The translations under genes and the position numbers were made by a program. The notes under the pieces are model-generated. The model saw only the letters and a list, made by a program, of their open reading frames with translations. It did not search any database and was not told the origin of the DNA. A DNA stretch of 64,000 nucleotides from Cybelea sp963824595 (GTDB taxonomy: Bacteria; Vulcanimicrobiota; Vulcanimicrobiia; Vulcanimicrobiales; Vulcanimicrobiaceae). The stretch is taken from NCBI GenBank assembly GCA_963824595.1, contig CAWGPY010000001.1, positions 186,001 to 250,000 on the forward strand. The letters run 5' to 3'. Shown one piece after another: positions 17,438 through 25,884 of the stretch; the first letter of the stretch is position 1, and each line of letters begins with the position of its first letter.

Positions 17438-17860
17438 TCGAAGCGATCGCGGACCCGCGCCCTTGATGCGCCCGTCGGCGCCGATGACGCGATGCGCCGG
17501 GACGAAGAGATCGAGCGGCGTCGCCCCCATGGCGCTCGCCACGCCGCGATGCGCGAGCGGGTGTCCGATGGCGCGCGCGACGTCGGCGTACGACACGAAC
17601 TCGCCGAACTCGAGCTTCGACACGGCGCGCCACACGCCGATGCGAAACTCGGTTCCCGCAAGCGCGAGCGGCACGTCGAAGCGCCGTAGCCGGCGCGCGA
17701 AGTAGGCCCGCACCTGAGCGACGGCCTCGGCGAGCAGCGCGTCGGTCGGTTTGCCGCGGCTCCCGCCCCGCGGCGCGACGAAATCGCTGGCGACGATCTC
17801 GCGACCGTTGCCTACGATCAACAAATCCCGTCCCAGCGGCGTCAAGATGCGGCAACGCAT
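17408..17860 (-). CDS. Cys-less MGMT-like (alkyltransferase-like) protein
   Basis: This protein of about 150 residues is an O6-alkylguanine-DNA alkyltransferase homologue: GTEFRIGVWRAVSKLEFGEF, SYADVARAIGHPLAHRGVAS, the arginine-finger-type region, and VPAHRVIGADGRIKG near the C-terminus. The active-site PCHR motif reads PAHR: the codon at 17495-17497 is GCG on the coding strand, giving Ala122 in place of the methyl-accepting Cys. It therefore cannot repair by alkyl transfer. Alkyltransferase-like proteins (PWHR, and an Ala-type in Thermus) bind O6-alkylguanine and hand it to nucleotide excision repair; that is the likely role here. ATG 17881 is an alternative start seven residues earlier. 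It is convergent with the MFS fusion gene. Confidence 0.87.
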   Translation of the reverse strand: MRCRILTPLGRDLLIVGNGREIVASDFVAPRGGSRGKPTDALLAEAVAQVRAYFARRLRRFDVPLALAGTEFRIGVWRAVSKLEFGEFVSYADVARAIGHPLAHRGVASAMGATPLDLFVPAHRVIGADGRIKGAGPRSLRLRLAAFERA

Positions 17861-17937
17861 AGGTGGCGGAAGGGCCGACATGCGAACTCTTCGGACCCTA
17901 AAGGGAAACGGCGGCCCCCGCGGCCGCGTTATTGGTT

Positions 17938-17943
17938 GGGAGG
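17938..17943 (+). promoter_or_regulatory. Ribosome binding site of S53 peptidase gene
   Basis: GGGAGG lies 5 nt before GTG 17949 and decides that start over other upstream codons in the same open frame. The result also gives a textbook lipoprotein signal peptide. Confidence 0.6.
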
Positions 17944-17948
17944 CCCGT

Positions 17949-19343
17949 GTGAACCGCAAACTCGCTCAAGCTCTATGCCTATTTGCCGTCGTCTCGCTCG
18001 CCGCATGCTCGAGCGGCTCGACCGGCCAATCCTTCGTTCCGCCGAACCAGGCGTTCGCGCGTTCGGCGCAGGGCGGGGTTCTGCCGTCCGACGACGTTCC
18101 CACCGGCCCCGATACCGGCGAGGTTCCGTTCCGCACGAGCAACCCGGTGCGCGATCTCTGCAGCGCCCCGGCCGGCAGCGGCCGCATGCGCTGCCTGGCG
18201 CAGATGCGCACCGATGTCATGCCGAGCGAACAGATGTCGCAGCAAACGACCGGCCAGAAGTGTCCGTTCAACTCGAACGAGGGCTACTGCCCGATCGACC
18301 TGCAGCAGGCGTACGATCTGCCCTCGCTCGATAAGGGTCACGGTCGCGTCGTTGCCATCGTGGATGCGTACGGCTACCACCACGCCGCAGCCGACCTCGC
18401 CTATTTTCGCAAGACGATGGGTCTCTCGCCGTGCACGGTCGCATCGCACTGCCTCCGGATCGTCAATCAGAACGGGGGCACGTCGCCGCTTCCGAACGAG
18501 CCGCCGCCCAGCGACGACTGGAAGGGCGAGCAATCCCTCGACCTCGACATGGTCTCGGGTATCTGCCCGAATTGCAAGATCATCCTCGTTCAGGCAAACG
18601 ACGACTTCACGAACAACCTGTACGCGGGAGTGAAGACGGCCGGCCGGCTCGGCGCGAAGTTCATCGGGGCGTCGTGGGGCAACGGCCCCGAGGGTGGCGA
18701 CAACTCGATCTTCCACCAGGCCGGCGTCGTAATCTCGGCGGCCGCCGGCGACAACGGCGGCGGCACGCGCTTCGGCGGCGGCCCGATCCAGCCGTGCACG
18801 TACACGTACGTCGTCTGCGTCGGCGGCACGCGCCTGCTGCGCGATCGCGCCAATAAACGCGGCTGGTCGGAGACCGTCTGGAACGACTGGACGTTCGACG
18901 CGTGCGGCGGCCCGTGCGGTGCGACCGGCAGCGCTTGCAGCACGAAGATCGCGAAGCCGCCGTGGCAGACCGACGGAGGCTGTCACATGCGCTCCGCCGC
19001 CGACACCTCGGCGTCGGCGTCGCTGCGCAACCCGGTGCTCACGTACAACTCGGAGGAGGGGTGCAATCCGCCGAACTGTTTCTTCCTCTTCGGAGGGACG
19101 AGCGCGTCGGCGCAGATCATCTCGGCCGTCTTCGCGCTCGCGGGCAATGCCGGATTGGGGTCGGGCGCCTCGTACGTCTGGAAACACCACACGGGCCACG
19201 TCTACGACGTGCTCAAGGGCAACAACATCGATCCGAAGCTCGGCGTCAACTGTGCGTCGACCGTATCGTACATCTGCACTGCGCGCGTCGGCTTCGACGG
19301 GCCGACCGGGTTGGGCACTCCGAAGGGACTCTACGCTTTCTGA
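17949..19343 (+). CDS. S53 (sedolisin-like) peptidase lipoprotein
   Basis: This 464-residue secreted protein has lipobox SLAAC (Cys20) and a peptidase S53 fold. The sedolisin catalytic set is complete: Glu194 and Asp198 in GEQSLDLDMVSG, the oxyanion-hole Asp268 in ISAAAGDNGGG, and the nucleophile Ser385 in FGGTSASAQ. S53 enzymes are acid-active serine-carboxyl endopeptidases. Only about 100 residues precede the catalytic domain, so the usual long N-terminal pro-domain of about 180 residues is absent. Several extra cysteine pairs suggest disulfides in an oxidising compartment. It overlaps the next small gene by one base. Anchoring to the outer membrane or cell surface is inferred. Confidence 0.9.
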   Translation: MNRKLAQALCLFAVVSLAACSSGSTGQSFVPPNQAFARSAQGGVLPSDDVPTGPDTGEVPFRTSNPVRDLCSAPAGSGRMRCLAQMRTDVMPSEQMSQQTTGQKCPFNSNEGYCPIDLQQAYDLPSLDKGHGRVVAIVDAYGYHHAAADLAYFRKTMGLSPCTVASHCLRIVNQNGGTSPLPNEPPPSDDWKGEQSLDLDMVSGICPNCKIILVQANDDFTNNLYAGVKTAGRLGAKFIGASWGNGPEGGDNSIFHQAGVVISAAAGDNGGGTRFGGGPIQPCTYTYVVCVGGTRLLRDRANKRGWSETVWNDWTFDACGGPCGATGSACSTKIAKPPWQTDGGCHMRSAADTSASASLRNPVLTYNSEEGCNPPNCFFLFGGTSASAQIISAVFALAGNAGLGSGASYVWKHHTGHVYDVLKGNNIDPKLGVNCASTVSYICTARVGFDGPTGLGTPKGLYAF

Positions 19344-19795
19344 TGACAAAGACATCGATTCGCGAAACCATCCTCGCCGCGATCGCGATTGCAGCGTTCG
19401 TGGCCGCCACGCCCGCCGACAACGCCGTCATCGTCAACTCCGGCTCTACGAACACCGTGGGGTATTCGATCGCGGTGTCGTCCGACGGCAAGGCATCCCT
19501 CACGGTGCAGAGCCGCGGCGGCGCCCCCGGCACGCCGAAGGCCTTCTCCGTCCCGGCCGATACGGCGAAGCGCTTCTTCGCCGATCTCGCCGCCGCTCGC
19601 ACGGGCAACGCCGCGACGGTGCCGTGCATGAAGAGCGCATCGTTCGGAACCTCGACCCACGTCCACTGGCAAGGCTGGGTTTCGCCCGACCTGAGCTGCC
19701 CGCCGAAGGGCGACGCCGGCGAGGCGCTGGTGAAAGACGTTGACGCGATTCGCGCCGCGTCCGGCATGAGCACGCAGCCGCTGCGCCAGCCTTAA
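19343..19795 (+). CDS. Small secreted protein coupled to S53 peptidase
   Basis: This 150-residue protein has a signal peptide (ETILAAIAIAAFVAATPA). Its mature part carries VNSGSTNTVGYSIAVSSDG, TAKRFFADLAAA and a short disulfide-capable C-terminus (two Cys, in TVPCMKSASFG and SPDLSCPPKG). Its ATG shares one base with the peptidase stop (TGATG), so the two are co-translated. I do not recognise a family. The pairing suggests an inhibitor, chaperone or substrate of the peptidase, but nothing in the sequence proves that. Confidence 0.7.
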   Translation: MTKTSIRETILAAIAIAAFVAATPADNAVIVNSGSTNTVGYSIAVSSDGKASLTVQSRGGAPGTPKAFSVPADTAKRFFADLAAARTGNAATVPCMKSASFGTSTHVHWQGWVSPDLSCPPKGDAGEALVKDVDAIRAASGMSTQPLRQP

Positions 19796-19807
19796 CCCCC
19801 CGGCCCT

Positions 19808-19849
19808 TGTCATCCTGAGCGGAGCGCCGAAGGCGCGTAGTCGAAGGAC
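19808..19849. repeat. REP-like intergenic repeat
   Basis: The stretch begins TGTCATCCTGAGCGGAGC and ends GTCGAAGGAC, with an internal perfect hairpin GCGCC-GAA-GGCGC (19824-19836). From memory, near-identical TCATCCTGAGCG...GTCGAAGGA elements are scattered through intergenic regions of many bacterial genomes. It lies between two convergent genes. Only one copy occurs in this window, so repetition in the genome is expected rather than shown. Confidence 0.6.
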
Positions 19850-19892
19850 GGCGGCCAGCGCCCGTCGCGGGGCCGCCTCGAAAACGCTCGTC

Positions 19893-19911
19893 GCACCACG
19901 TCGTGTGGTGC
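19893..19911. terminator. Hairpin in convergent gap, possible bidirectional terminator
   Basis: A perfect 7-bp stem (GCACCAC, loop GTCGT, GTGGTGC) lies in the gap between the S53 operon and the OmpH-like gene. An alternative outer pairing GTCGCA/TGCGAC (19890-19895 with 19918-19923) surrounds it. A run of five T follows at 19926-19930 on the plus strand, so it could end plus-strand transcripts. Confidence 0.45.
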
Positions 19912-19923
19912 TCCTGCTGCGAC

Positions 19924-19978
19924 ACTTTTTCGGCGGAACCAAGTTTTGAAGATCACATCCTGTGATGGCCGAAAAAGT
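19924..19978. repeat. Nested inverted repeat element
   Basis: An 11-bp arm ACTTTTTCGGC (19924-19934) is exactly complementary to GCCGAAAAAGT (19968-19978). Inside sits a second hairpin ATCACA-TCC-TGTGAT (19952-19966). With its A/T-runs on both sides it can terminate transcription from both directions, which suits the convergent setting, but the nested architecture looks more like a folded mobile or REP-type element. Confidence 0.55.
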
Positions 19979-20023
19979 TGTAGCCTTCTCGGCGGCCCCG
20001 CAACGGACGCCTTCCGCCGTCCC

Positions 20024-21178
20024 CTAGAAGCTGCGGAGTGCCGCCTCCACCGCCGGCGTGACGTCCACGCTGCCGCGCGGGCGCGCGGGTGGCGCCGCTA
20101 CTCCTGCGAGGTTGCGCGCCTTCGCGGCCGCAAGCGCTTCGCGCATGACCTGCCGAACGATCGCGCGATAGAGCGCGTCGCGGTTGGCTTGCAGCGTGCT
20201 GATCTGCGCGACCGTCTCGCGCTGCGACGCGCTTGCCGACGCTCCGAGGACGGCAAAGCGCCGCGAGATATCCGCGCTCGCGGCGTGCAATCCGTTCGCC
20301 ACGGCCTGCGCGTCCGCGTTGGGGCGATAACTGGCCGAGAACGCCGCCGCCTGCTGCGTTAGCTGCTGCGCCGCGGGGGCGTTCGCGCCGGCGCGCAGGA
20401 CGCGCCGTCTCGTCGCCAAGTTCGCAGCCGCCTTGGCTTTGAGCTGCGCGGCCATTCGGGCGTACTCCGTGGCGCCGTCGCTGCGAAGTCTGCTCTCGTA
20501 TGCGGCCAGCACGGCGGCGTCGTCGCGGCGCATGGCGGCGACGGCGCGCGTTTCGCGAGCGTTCATCGCGGCGAGCTCCGCCGCGACGCGTGCGCGATCG
20601 GAGCGGTCGAGTCGCAGGTCGTCGAGCTTGAGGCGCAACGCAAGGCGGTGCCCCGCATTGCTGCGTGCCAGATCGAACGCGAGCGTGAGCTCGCGCTCGT
20701 ACAGCTGCTGCCGCCGCGCCGCGAGAGCGCGGGCGCTGCGTTCGGCGATGGAGTCTCCGTAGGCGGCGAGACTCGCGCTCGTCTCGCGAGCCAGCTCCGC
20801 GGAGTACGCCGCCATCGCGCGGTCTGCCGCGCGTTGCGACGAGCCGGCCGCTGCGAGCGCGTCGCGCTCCGTCGTCCGGTCGTCCGTCCCCCGGCGCGCG
20901 GCAATGGCGCGCAAGTGCGGCTGCGCCGCGCGGGCGCCGCGCGCCAGACCCGCGGCGCCGGCGCGCGCCTCTGCGGCGGGATCGCCTTTCCCCGGAACGG
21001 TGAGCGTCGCGCGCAGTGCGGCGATCTCGCGATCGTACTGCGCGAGCATTGCGTGCAGCGGATGCGCGGCGACCGCTCGCGCCACGTTAACGTAGGCCGG
21101 CCCCTGCGCGGCGGGCGCGGAGACGGGCGAGAGGAACGCCGCGAGCGCGAGCGCCGCCGCGGCGTGACGCGCGATCAC
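20024..21178 (-). CDS. OmpH/Skp-like periplasmic coiled-coil protein
   Basis: This 384-residue protein starts at GTG with a signal peptide (ALALAAFLSPVSAPAAQ). It continues as a long Ala/Arg-rich helical, probably coiled-coil, protein. The first mature residues, AYVNVARAVAAHPLHAML followed by DREIAALRA, resemble the start of OmpH/Skp chaperones, which hold unfolded outer-membrane proteins in the periplasm. At 384 residues it is about twice the length of Skp (about 160), so it may be an elongated relative. The GTG overlaps the TamB stop by 4 bp, supporting a joint envelope-biogenesis role. Skp function is inferred from this weak N-terminal likeness and the neighbour. Confidence 0.7.
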   Translation of the reverse strand: MIARHAAAALALAAFLSPVSAPAAQGPAYVNVARAVAAHPLHAMLAQYDREIAALRATLTVPGKGDPAAEARAGAAGLARGARAAQPHLRAIAARRGTDDRTTERDALAAAGSSQRAADRAMAAYSAELARETSASLAAYGDSIAERSARALAARRQQLYERELTLAFDLARSNAGHRLALRLKLDDLRLDRSDRARVAAELAAMNARETRAVAAMRRDDAAVLAAYESRLRSDGATEYARMAAQLKAKAAANLATRRRVLRAGANAPAAQQLTQQAAAFSASYRPNADAQAVANGLHAASADISRRFAVLGASASASQRETVAQISTLQANRDALYRAIVRQVMREALAAAKARNLAGVAAPPARPRGSVDVTPAVEAALRSF

Positions 21179-24100
21179 CAGAACCTCCTCTGATAGGAGA
21201 GCGAGATGCCGTTGTTGCCCGTCACCGGCGGCAGCTGCGTGTAGCGGTTGAGGTTGAGCACGTCCATGCCGATGGGCTGCGGTCCCTGCAGCGCCAGCAG
21301 GGTCGGACCCGTGGACGTGTACCACGTGAACTTCGCGCCCGACGTGCTGTCGGGATACGCCTCGAGCGTCACGGCCTGCGTCTTCGGGTAGCCGAACGTC
21401 TGGGAGTAGATCGCGCGTACGTTCTTGCCGAGCGACTTGCCCGCGCTGATGCCCAAACCGGTCTGGATGTCGGTCGTGATCGCGACCGTCGTAAATCCGA
21501 GCGCGCTGGCGACCGAGCTCGATAGCGGCTGGAGCAGGTTGCGCGTGAAGAGCGTGTTGAGCTGACCTAGGCCGACGTTGGCGAGCGCCGAGCCGGCCGA
21601 GAAGCTCTGATTGCCCGTCGCCGCAACGCCCTGGACTGCGCCGAACTGCTGAGCGCCGACGAGCAGGCCCAGGATCTGCTCGCGGTTGTACGATGGATCG
21701 GAGGCGAGCGCGAGGTTCATGTTCGTTGCCTGACCGGTGACGTGCAGACGGATCGCGGTCGGCGGATCGGGCACGTAGGTGGTCGCCGCCGCGTCGACGT
21801 CGGGAACGAGCCCGCTTGCGGGATCGAACGTTACGCTGCCGCTCTCGAGATTGAACGTGCGGTAGAAGCTCAGCGTCCCCCCAGTCGAGGTGAACGAACC
21901 GCCGAGCGTGGGCGCGCGCAGCGTCCCGGCCAGCGTCGCGGTGCCCGTCGCTCCGATGTCCACGTTCGCGCTCTGCACGCGCACGTTCGGCCCGGCGGCG
22001 ATGCTCAGGTTTGCAAACGCGACCTCGGGCAGCGCCGGTCCGCTTTGGCCGCCGCCCTTCAGATTGAGAAACGCGTTGAGCGGGACGCGCGCGTTGGAGA
22101 CGGAGACGCTGCCGCCGACCCGCGGCGGCGCGCCGCTCGTGCGCGCCACGGTGACGTCGCCGTTGAGGTCCCCCGTAAAGTACGACGGCAGGTCGAGCCG
22201 CGCGTTCTGCGCCTTGGCGTCGAGCGAGAACGCCAGCTCGGCGGGATGGCGCAGGTCGGCCAGCGTTGCGGTTCCGTTCGCCGTCAACAGACCGCCTCCG
22301 ACCGCGGCGCGCGATTGCAGCTGCGCCTGCGATCCGTGGAGTGCGAGCTCGCCGGCGATGCCCGTGATCGGCGATTTCTCCATCGGGCCGCTGAAAGCAC
22401 CGTCGCGCAGCGTCAGCGTGCCGCCGATCTGGGGATTCGCGATCGTGCCGCTCGCGTCAACGTTGCCGTCGATGCGCCCCGCGAGCTGCGTGCCCTTCGG
22501 CAGCATCGCCGCGAAGTTCGAAAGCTCGACGTCCTGCGCCGCGATCGATCCTGCGATCGGGCCGCCGCCGGCGGCGATGCCCGACCCCGTCGCGCGGATC
22601 GGTACGAGGGCCGCGAAGAGCGCCCGGCCTTTCGCGAGATCGATCTCCCCGCCGCGCACTTCGACGGTATGACGGTCGGCGTCGATCTCGCCCTTGACGC
22701 TCGGAATCGTGAGGTTGCCGTAGCGCAGCAACTGCAAGGCGAGCGCGTCGCGCAATCGCGGATAGGCGAACGTTCCTTCGACTCGCAGCGTGGAGTGCAG
22801 CGTTCCACCGACGTCGTACTTCGCACCGGTCGCGTCGTGCAGTAGGCTGCCGACGTCGGCGCTCGTGCTGTCGATCGTGAGCGCGAGACGATCGTTCGGC
22901 CGGAACCCGAACGTGCCGCTCGCCGTCGTCTTGAGCGACGCGAGGTCGAGCGCGGCCGAGGATATCTCGCCGCGGCCGTGCGAGGCGGCCGCATTCACTT
23001 CGAACCGCTCGACGGCGACGCGTCCCGCCGTTCCGCCGAGGACGGCCGCGTGCAGGCGCAGGGCGACGTCGGGATAGGTTCCCGCGAGGGTCGTCTGCGC
23101 GTCGAGGCGTCCCGTCACCGGCACCACGTATCCCAGCATCGGAAGCCACGCCGAGAGGTCGACGTTGCGCGCCGTCGCCGTGAGGTTGGCGCGCTTCGCC
23201 GCGGGATCCACGCTGCCGTTCACGGCCACCTGGCCGGTCGGTCCGCCGAACGCGAGCGAACTCGCGATCGAGCCGCCGCTGCTGTGCCACCGCGCGGCGA
23301 CGCTGCCCAATGCGATGCGGCGATAGCGCGCGCTGGAGAAGAAGGCGGAGCCGCTGGTGTCGTCGATCCGCGTGCCGGTGACCCGCGCGCGCAGCACGAG
23401 CGAACCGGTGCCGGCCAGCGTGTCGCCCGTATCGAAGAAATCGTTGAGGTCGCTGAGATCCAGGTGCGGTGCGCGCACGGCGACGTCGGAGCTTGCGAGC
23501 GACGCGTTGCCGCCGAACGCAATGGGCGACGAGCCGACGACCACGTGGCCGCCGTGCATCGCGACGGCACTGCGGCTCCCACGCACGTCGCTCCGAAGAT
23601 CGCGGAAGTGCAGGCCGTTGACGGATCCTTCGGGCGCGCTCACCGTCCCCGCAAACGTCGGCGATGCATTCGTCCCGCGCACGCGCAGACCCGCGTCGAC
23701 GCTGCCCTGCACCAGCGCGGCCGTTCGCGGCTGCACGGCGGCGAGCAGCGTGCTGACGTCGGACGAGTGAATCTGCGCGGCCAGGTCGTAGCGCGGCGCG
23801 ATGGCCCCGGGAGCGATGCCGGCGACGGTGCCGGCGAGGCCGACGAACAGCGGACCGATAGCGGCCGCGGCGTCGTGGACGCGCGCGGAGCCGTTGCCAT
23901 AGTCGATGCCCGCGCTGCCGTTGATGCTGAAGTCCCGATAACGGCCCCCCGCCACGACGACGGTTCCGGCGAGACGCGGCGATTGCGTGGTGCCGCTCAC
24001 CGTCGCGCCGTAGGCCACCTCGCCGAGCGCGTTGCCGTAGACGCTTCCGCGCAACGACGTGCCGTCCAGCACCAAATTGCCCGCGCCCGTCGCCGCGCCC

Positions 24101-25797
24101 CACGCGCCGCGCAGTCGCGCCGACCCGAGCCCCGCAATCGCCGCATTCGTTTGCGATCCGACGATCGCACCGGTCAGCGTGCCGCGCGCGGGCGGCAGCG
24201 GGAAGTCGCGCGCCGCGACGAGCCCGATCGCCGATCCGCGGGGCCGGTCCAGCGCGAGGCGGGCGTAGAGCGAACCGCCGCCGCTTTGCACGTGGATCGG
24301 TCCGACGGAACCGACGCCGCGTCCGCTCACGTCGACGATCGCGTCGAGGCTGCGGCCCGCGCCGGATCCCCAAAGTGCCCCGAGCACGCCGATCGACCTC
24401 GGATCGTCCGCGCTCGCAACGGCGGCACCGTCGAGCCGCATGCGCGGGAAGATGGAGTCGAGATACGGCACGCCGGCCGTCGAGGTGCGCGCGTCGAGCA
24501 GCAACTCGATCGCGTTGGGCTGCGAGTGCAGCGCCAGGCGGCCGCCGGCATCGACGGCGACGCCCCGATACGCGGCGCCGAAGCGGATGACGTCGGCCTC
24601 GCGGCCATCGAACGCGACCAGCCCCCGCACCCGATCGACGCGGTATCCGGCGTAGGTGATCTGCGGCGAGCGCACGTCGATCCACGTGACGGCCTTCGCG
24701 GCGGCGCCGCTGACGAGCAACGCGAACGTCAGCGCGCCGCGCATCGGTAGACGCTCGGCTTGCGGAAACGCCGAGCGCAGCCGCGCGACGTCGCCGCTGC
24801 CGCGAACGGCGAGCCGCACGTGCGGGTCGCGCAGCCCGTAGATGCCGCCGCTGACGCGTGCCGGAACGCCGGCGACGCTCGCGTCGAGGTGCGACGTCGA
24901 GAGTCCGTCGTCGTAGACGTCGATCCGCCCTCGCACGCCGTCCACGGGTCTGCCGAGACCGCTGATGGCGATGCGCGCTCCGTCGAGGAACGCCGTGGCC
25001 GCGAGATGTGCGGCGACGGTCCCGCGTGCGTCCGCGAGACCGGCATAGCGCGCGTCAATGCCGCGCAGCGTGCCGGAACGCACCCGCATCGCTGGAGAAT
25101 CGAGCACGAAGTTGACCGCCGCCGCGATCGGCAGCTGCGCGGCGGTCCAATGCTGGTCGACGTACCCGGCCGGTGCGTCGACGACGCCGCGGCCCTGAAC
25201 GAGGAAGAGCCGGTCGGGCCGCTCGCCGTAGCGCAGGGAGGCGACGTAGTGCGAGCGCGACGCCGTGTTGACGTCGGCGTCCGCCGCGACGTCGGCCACG
25301 TAGAGACGCCGCGAGCCCGGCAGCGCGTTGCGGCTCTCGTCCACGATCGTAACGGAGCCGTTGCGAATTGCCGCGCGGAAGATCGCGGGCGGTCCCTTGG
25401 CGCCCTTGTTGGAAGGAAGCTGCGGGACCGGCACGTTATACGTTCCGTCGCGACGGCGGAGGATCGTGACGTGCGGCGACTCGACGTCGACGCTCTTCAA
25501 TCCGAAGAGGCGGCTGCCGCCGGGCAGCAGGTCGCGCAAATCGTACGCAACCGACAGACGCGGGATCGTCGCGATCGGCTCGCCGCGTTGCGACGTGACG
25601 GACACGTTGACGAAGATCGCGCGGCTCGGCCGCAGCGTCGCGTGCGTGAAATGCAGACGAACGTGCGCCGTGCCCTCGACCGCCGCGACGATCGCGAGGC
25701 GCAGCAACGCCTGCCACTGCCAGAAAGCAAGCGCGACCACCGCCGCCAGCGCAATAGCGGCGCCCCCCCAAAGCCGGCGCCGTTGCGTGCGCTTCAT
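21175..25797 (-). CDS. tamB: TamB/DUF490-type translocation and assembly protein
   Basis: This 1540-residue protein has a single N-terminal membrane anchor (WGGAAIALAAVVALAFWQWQ) and then an AsmA/TamB-like repetitive beta structure. The last 350 residues hold the DUF490 domain, recognisable from GTLSFYRTFNLESGSVTFDP, SDPSYNREQILGLLVG and the later SLGKNVRAIYSQTFGYP, and the chain ends in YQRRFW. TamB-like proteins bridge the inner and outer membranes and are implicated in lipid transport and barrel assembly. The size is within the family range (about 1250-1600). It is followed by an OmpH/Skp-like gene with a GTGA overlap. The antisense strand shows long open frames of 360-590 codons that are composition artefacts. 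Confidence 0.92.
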   Translation of the reverse strand: MKRTQRRRLWGGAAIALAAVVALAFWQWQALLRLAIVAAVEGTAHVRLHFTHATLRPSRAIFVNVSVTSQRGEPIATIPRLSVAYDLRDLLPGGSRLFGLKSVDVESPHVTILRRRDGTYNVPVPQLPSNKGAKGPPAIFRAAIRNGSVTIVDESRNALPGSRRLYVADVAADADVNTASRSHYVASLRYGERPDRLFLVQGRGVVDAPAGYVDQHWTAAQLPIAAAVNFVLDSPAMRVRSGTLRGIDARYAGLADARGTVAAHLAATAFLDGARIAISGLGRPVDGVRGRIDVYDDGLSTSHLDASVAGVPARVSGGIYGLRDPHVRLAVRGSGDVARLRSAFPQAERLPMRGALTFALLVSGAAAKAVTWIDVRSPQITYAGYRVDRVRGLVAFDGREADVIRFGAAYRGVAVDAGGRLALHSQPNAIELLLDARTSTAGVPYLDSIFPRMRLDGAAVASADDPRSIGVLGALWGSGAGRSLDAIVDVSGRGVGSVGPIHVQSGGGSLYARLALDRPRGSAIGLVAARDFPLPPARGTLTGAIVGSQTNAAIAGLGSARLRGAWGAATGAGNLVLDGTSLRGSVYGNALGEVAYGATVSGTTQSPRLAGTVVVAGGRYRDFSINGSAGIDYGNGSARVHDAAAAIGPLFVGLAGTVAGIAPGAIAPRYDLAAQIHSSDVSTLLAAVQPRTAALVQGSVDAGLRVRGTNASPTFAGTVSAPEGSVNGLHFRDLRSDVRGSRSAVAMHGGHVVVGSSPIAFGGNASLASSDVAVRAPHLDLSDLNDFFDTGDTLAGTGSLVLRARVTGTRIDDTSGSAFFSSARYRRIALGSVAARWHSSGGSIASSLAFGGPTGQVAVNGSVDPAAKRANLTATARNVDLSAWLPMLGYVVPVTGRLDAQTTLAGTYPDVALRLHAAVLGGTAGRVAVERFEVNAAASHGRGEISSAALDLASLKTTASGTFGFRPNDRLALTIDSTSADVGSLLHDATGAKYDVGGTLHSTLRVEGTFAYPRLRDALALQLLRYGNLTIPSVKGEIDADRHTVEVRGGEIDLAKGRALFAALVPIRATGSGIAAGGGPIAGSIAAQDVELSNFAAMLPKGTQLAGRIDGNVDASGTIANPQIGGTLTLRDGAFSGPMEKSPITGIAGELALHGSQAQLQSRAAVGGGLLTANGTATLADLRHPAELAFSLDAKAQNARLDLPSYFTGDLNGDVTVARTSGAPPRVGGSVSVSNARVPLNAFLNLKGGGQSGPALPEVAFANLSIAAGPNVRVQSANVDIGATGTATLAGTLRAPTLGGSFTSTGGTLSFYRTFNLESGSVTFDPASGLVPDVDAAATTYVPDPPTAIRLHVTGQATNMNLALASDPSYNREQILGLLVGAQQFGAVQGVAATGNQSFSAGSALANVGLGQLNTLFTRNLLQPLSSSVASALGFTTVAITTDIQTGLGISAGKSLGKNVRAIYSQTFGYPKTQAVTLEAYPDSTSGAKFTWYTSTGPTLLALQGPQPIGMDVLNLNRYTQLPPVTGNNGISLSYQRRFW

Positions 25798-25798
25798 T

Positions 25799-25817
25799 GC
25801 CGGGTTCTTTCCCCGGC
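25799..25817. other. Inverted repeat between divergent genes
   Basis: GCCGGG (25799-25804), a 7-nt pyrimidine loop and CCCGGC (25812-25817) lie directly upstream of tamB and opposite the small gene at 25885. It could be an operator or an mRNA leader hairpin of either gene. Confidence 0.3.
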
Positions 25818-25884
25818 ATCCCTCGAGATACTCCGCGGGAAGCCCCTTCCAGCCGTCGAACCGCGTCGGGCTTAGGAGATCCGC

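Noticed and set aside
17408..17860. Active O6-methylguanine methyltransferase (ogt)
   Set aside because: The acceptor Cys is replaced by Ala in PAHR, so alkyl transfer is impossible unless the base call is wrong.
22978..24750. Long plus-strand open frame (590 codons) antisense to tamB
   Set aside because: Arg/Asp-rich composition, no start context and no recognisable domain; it mirrors GC-rich third positions of tamB. Similar antisense frames over most large genes were dismissed for the same reason.
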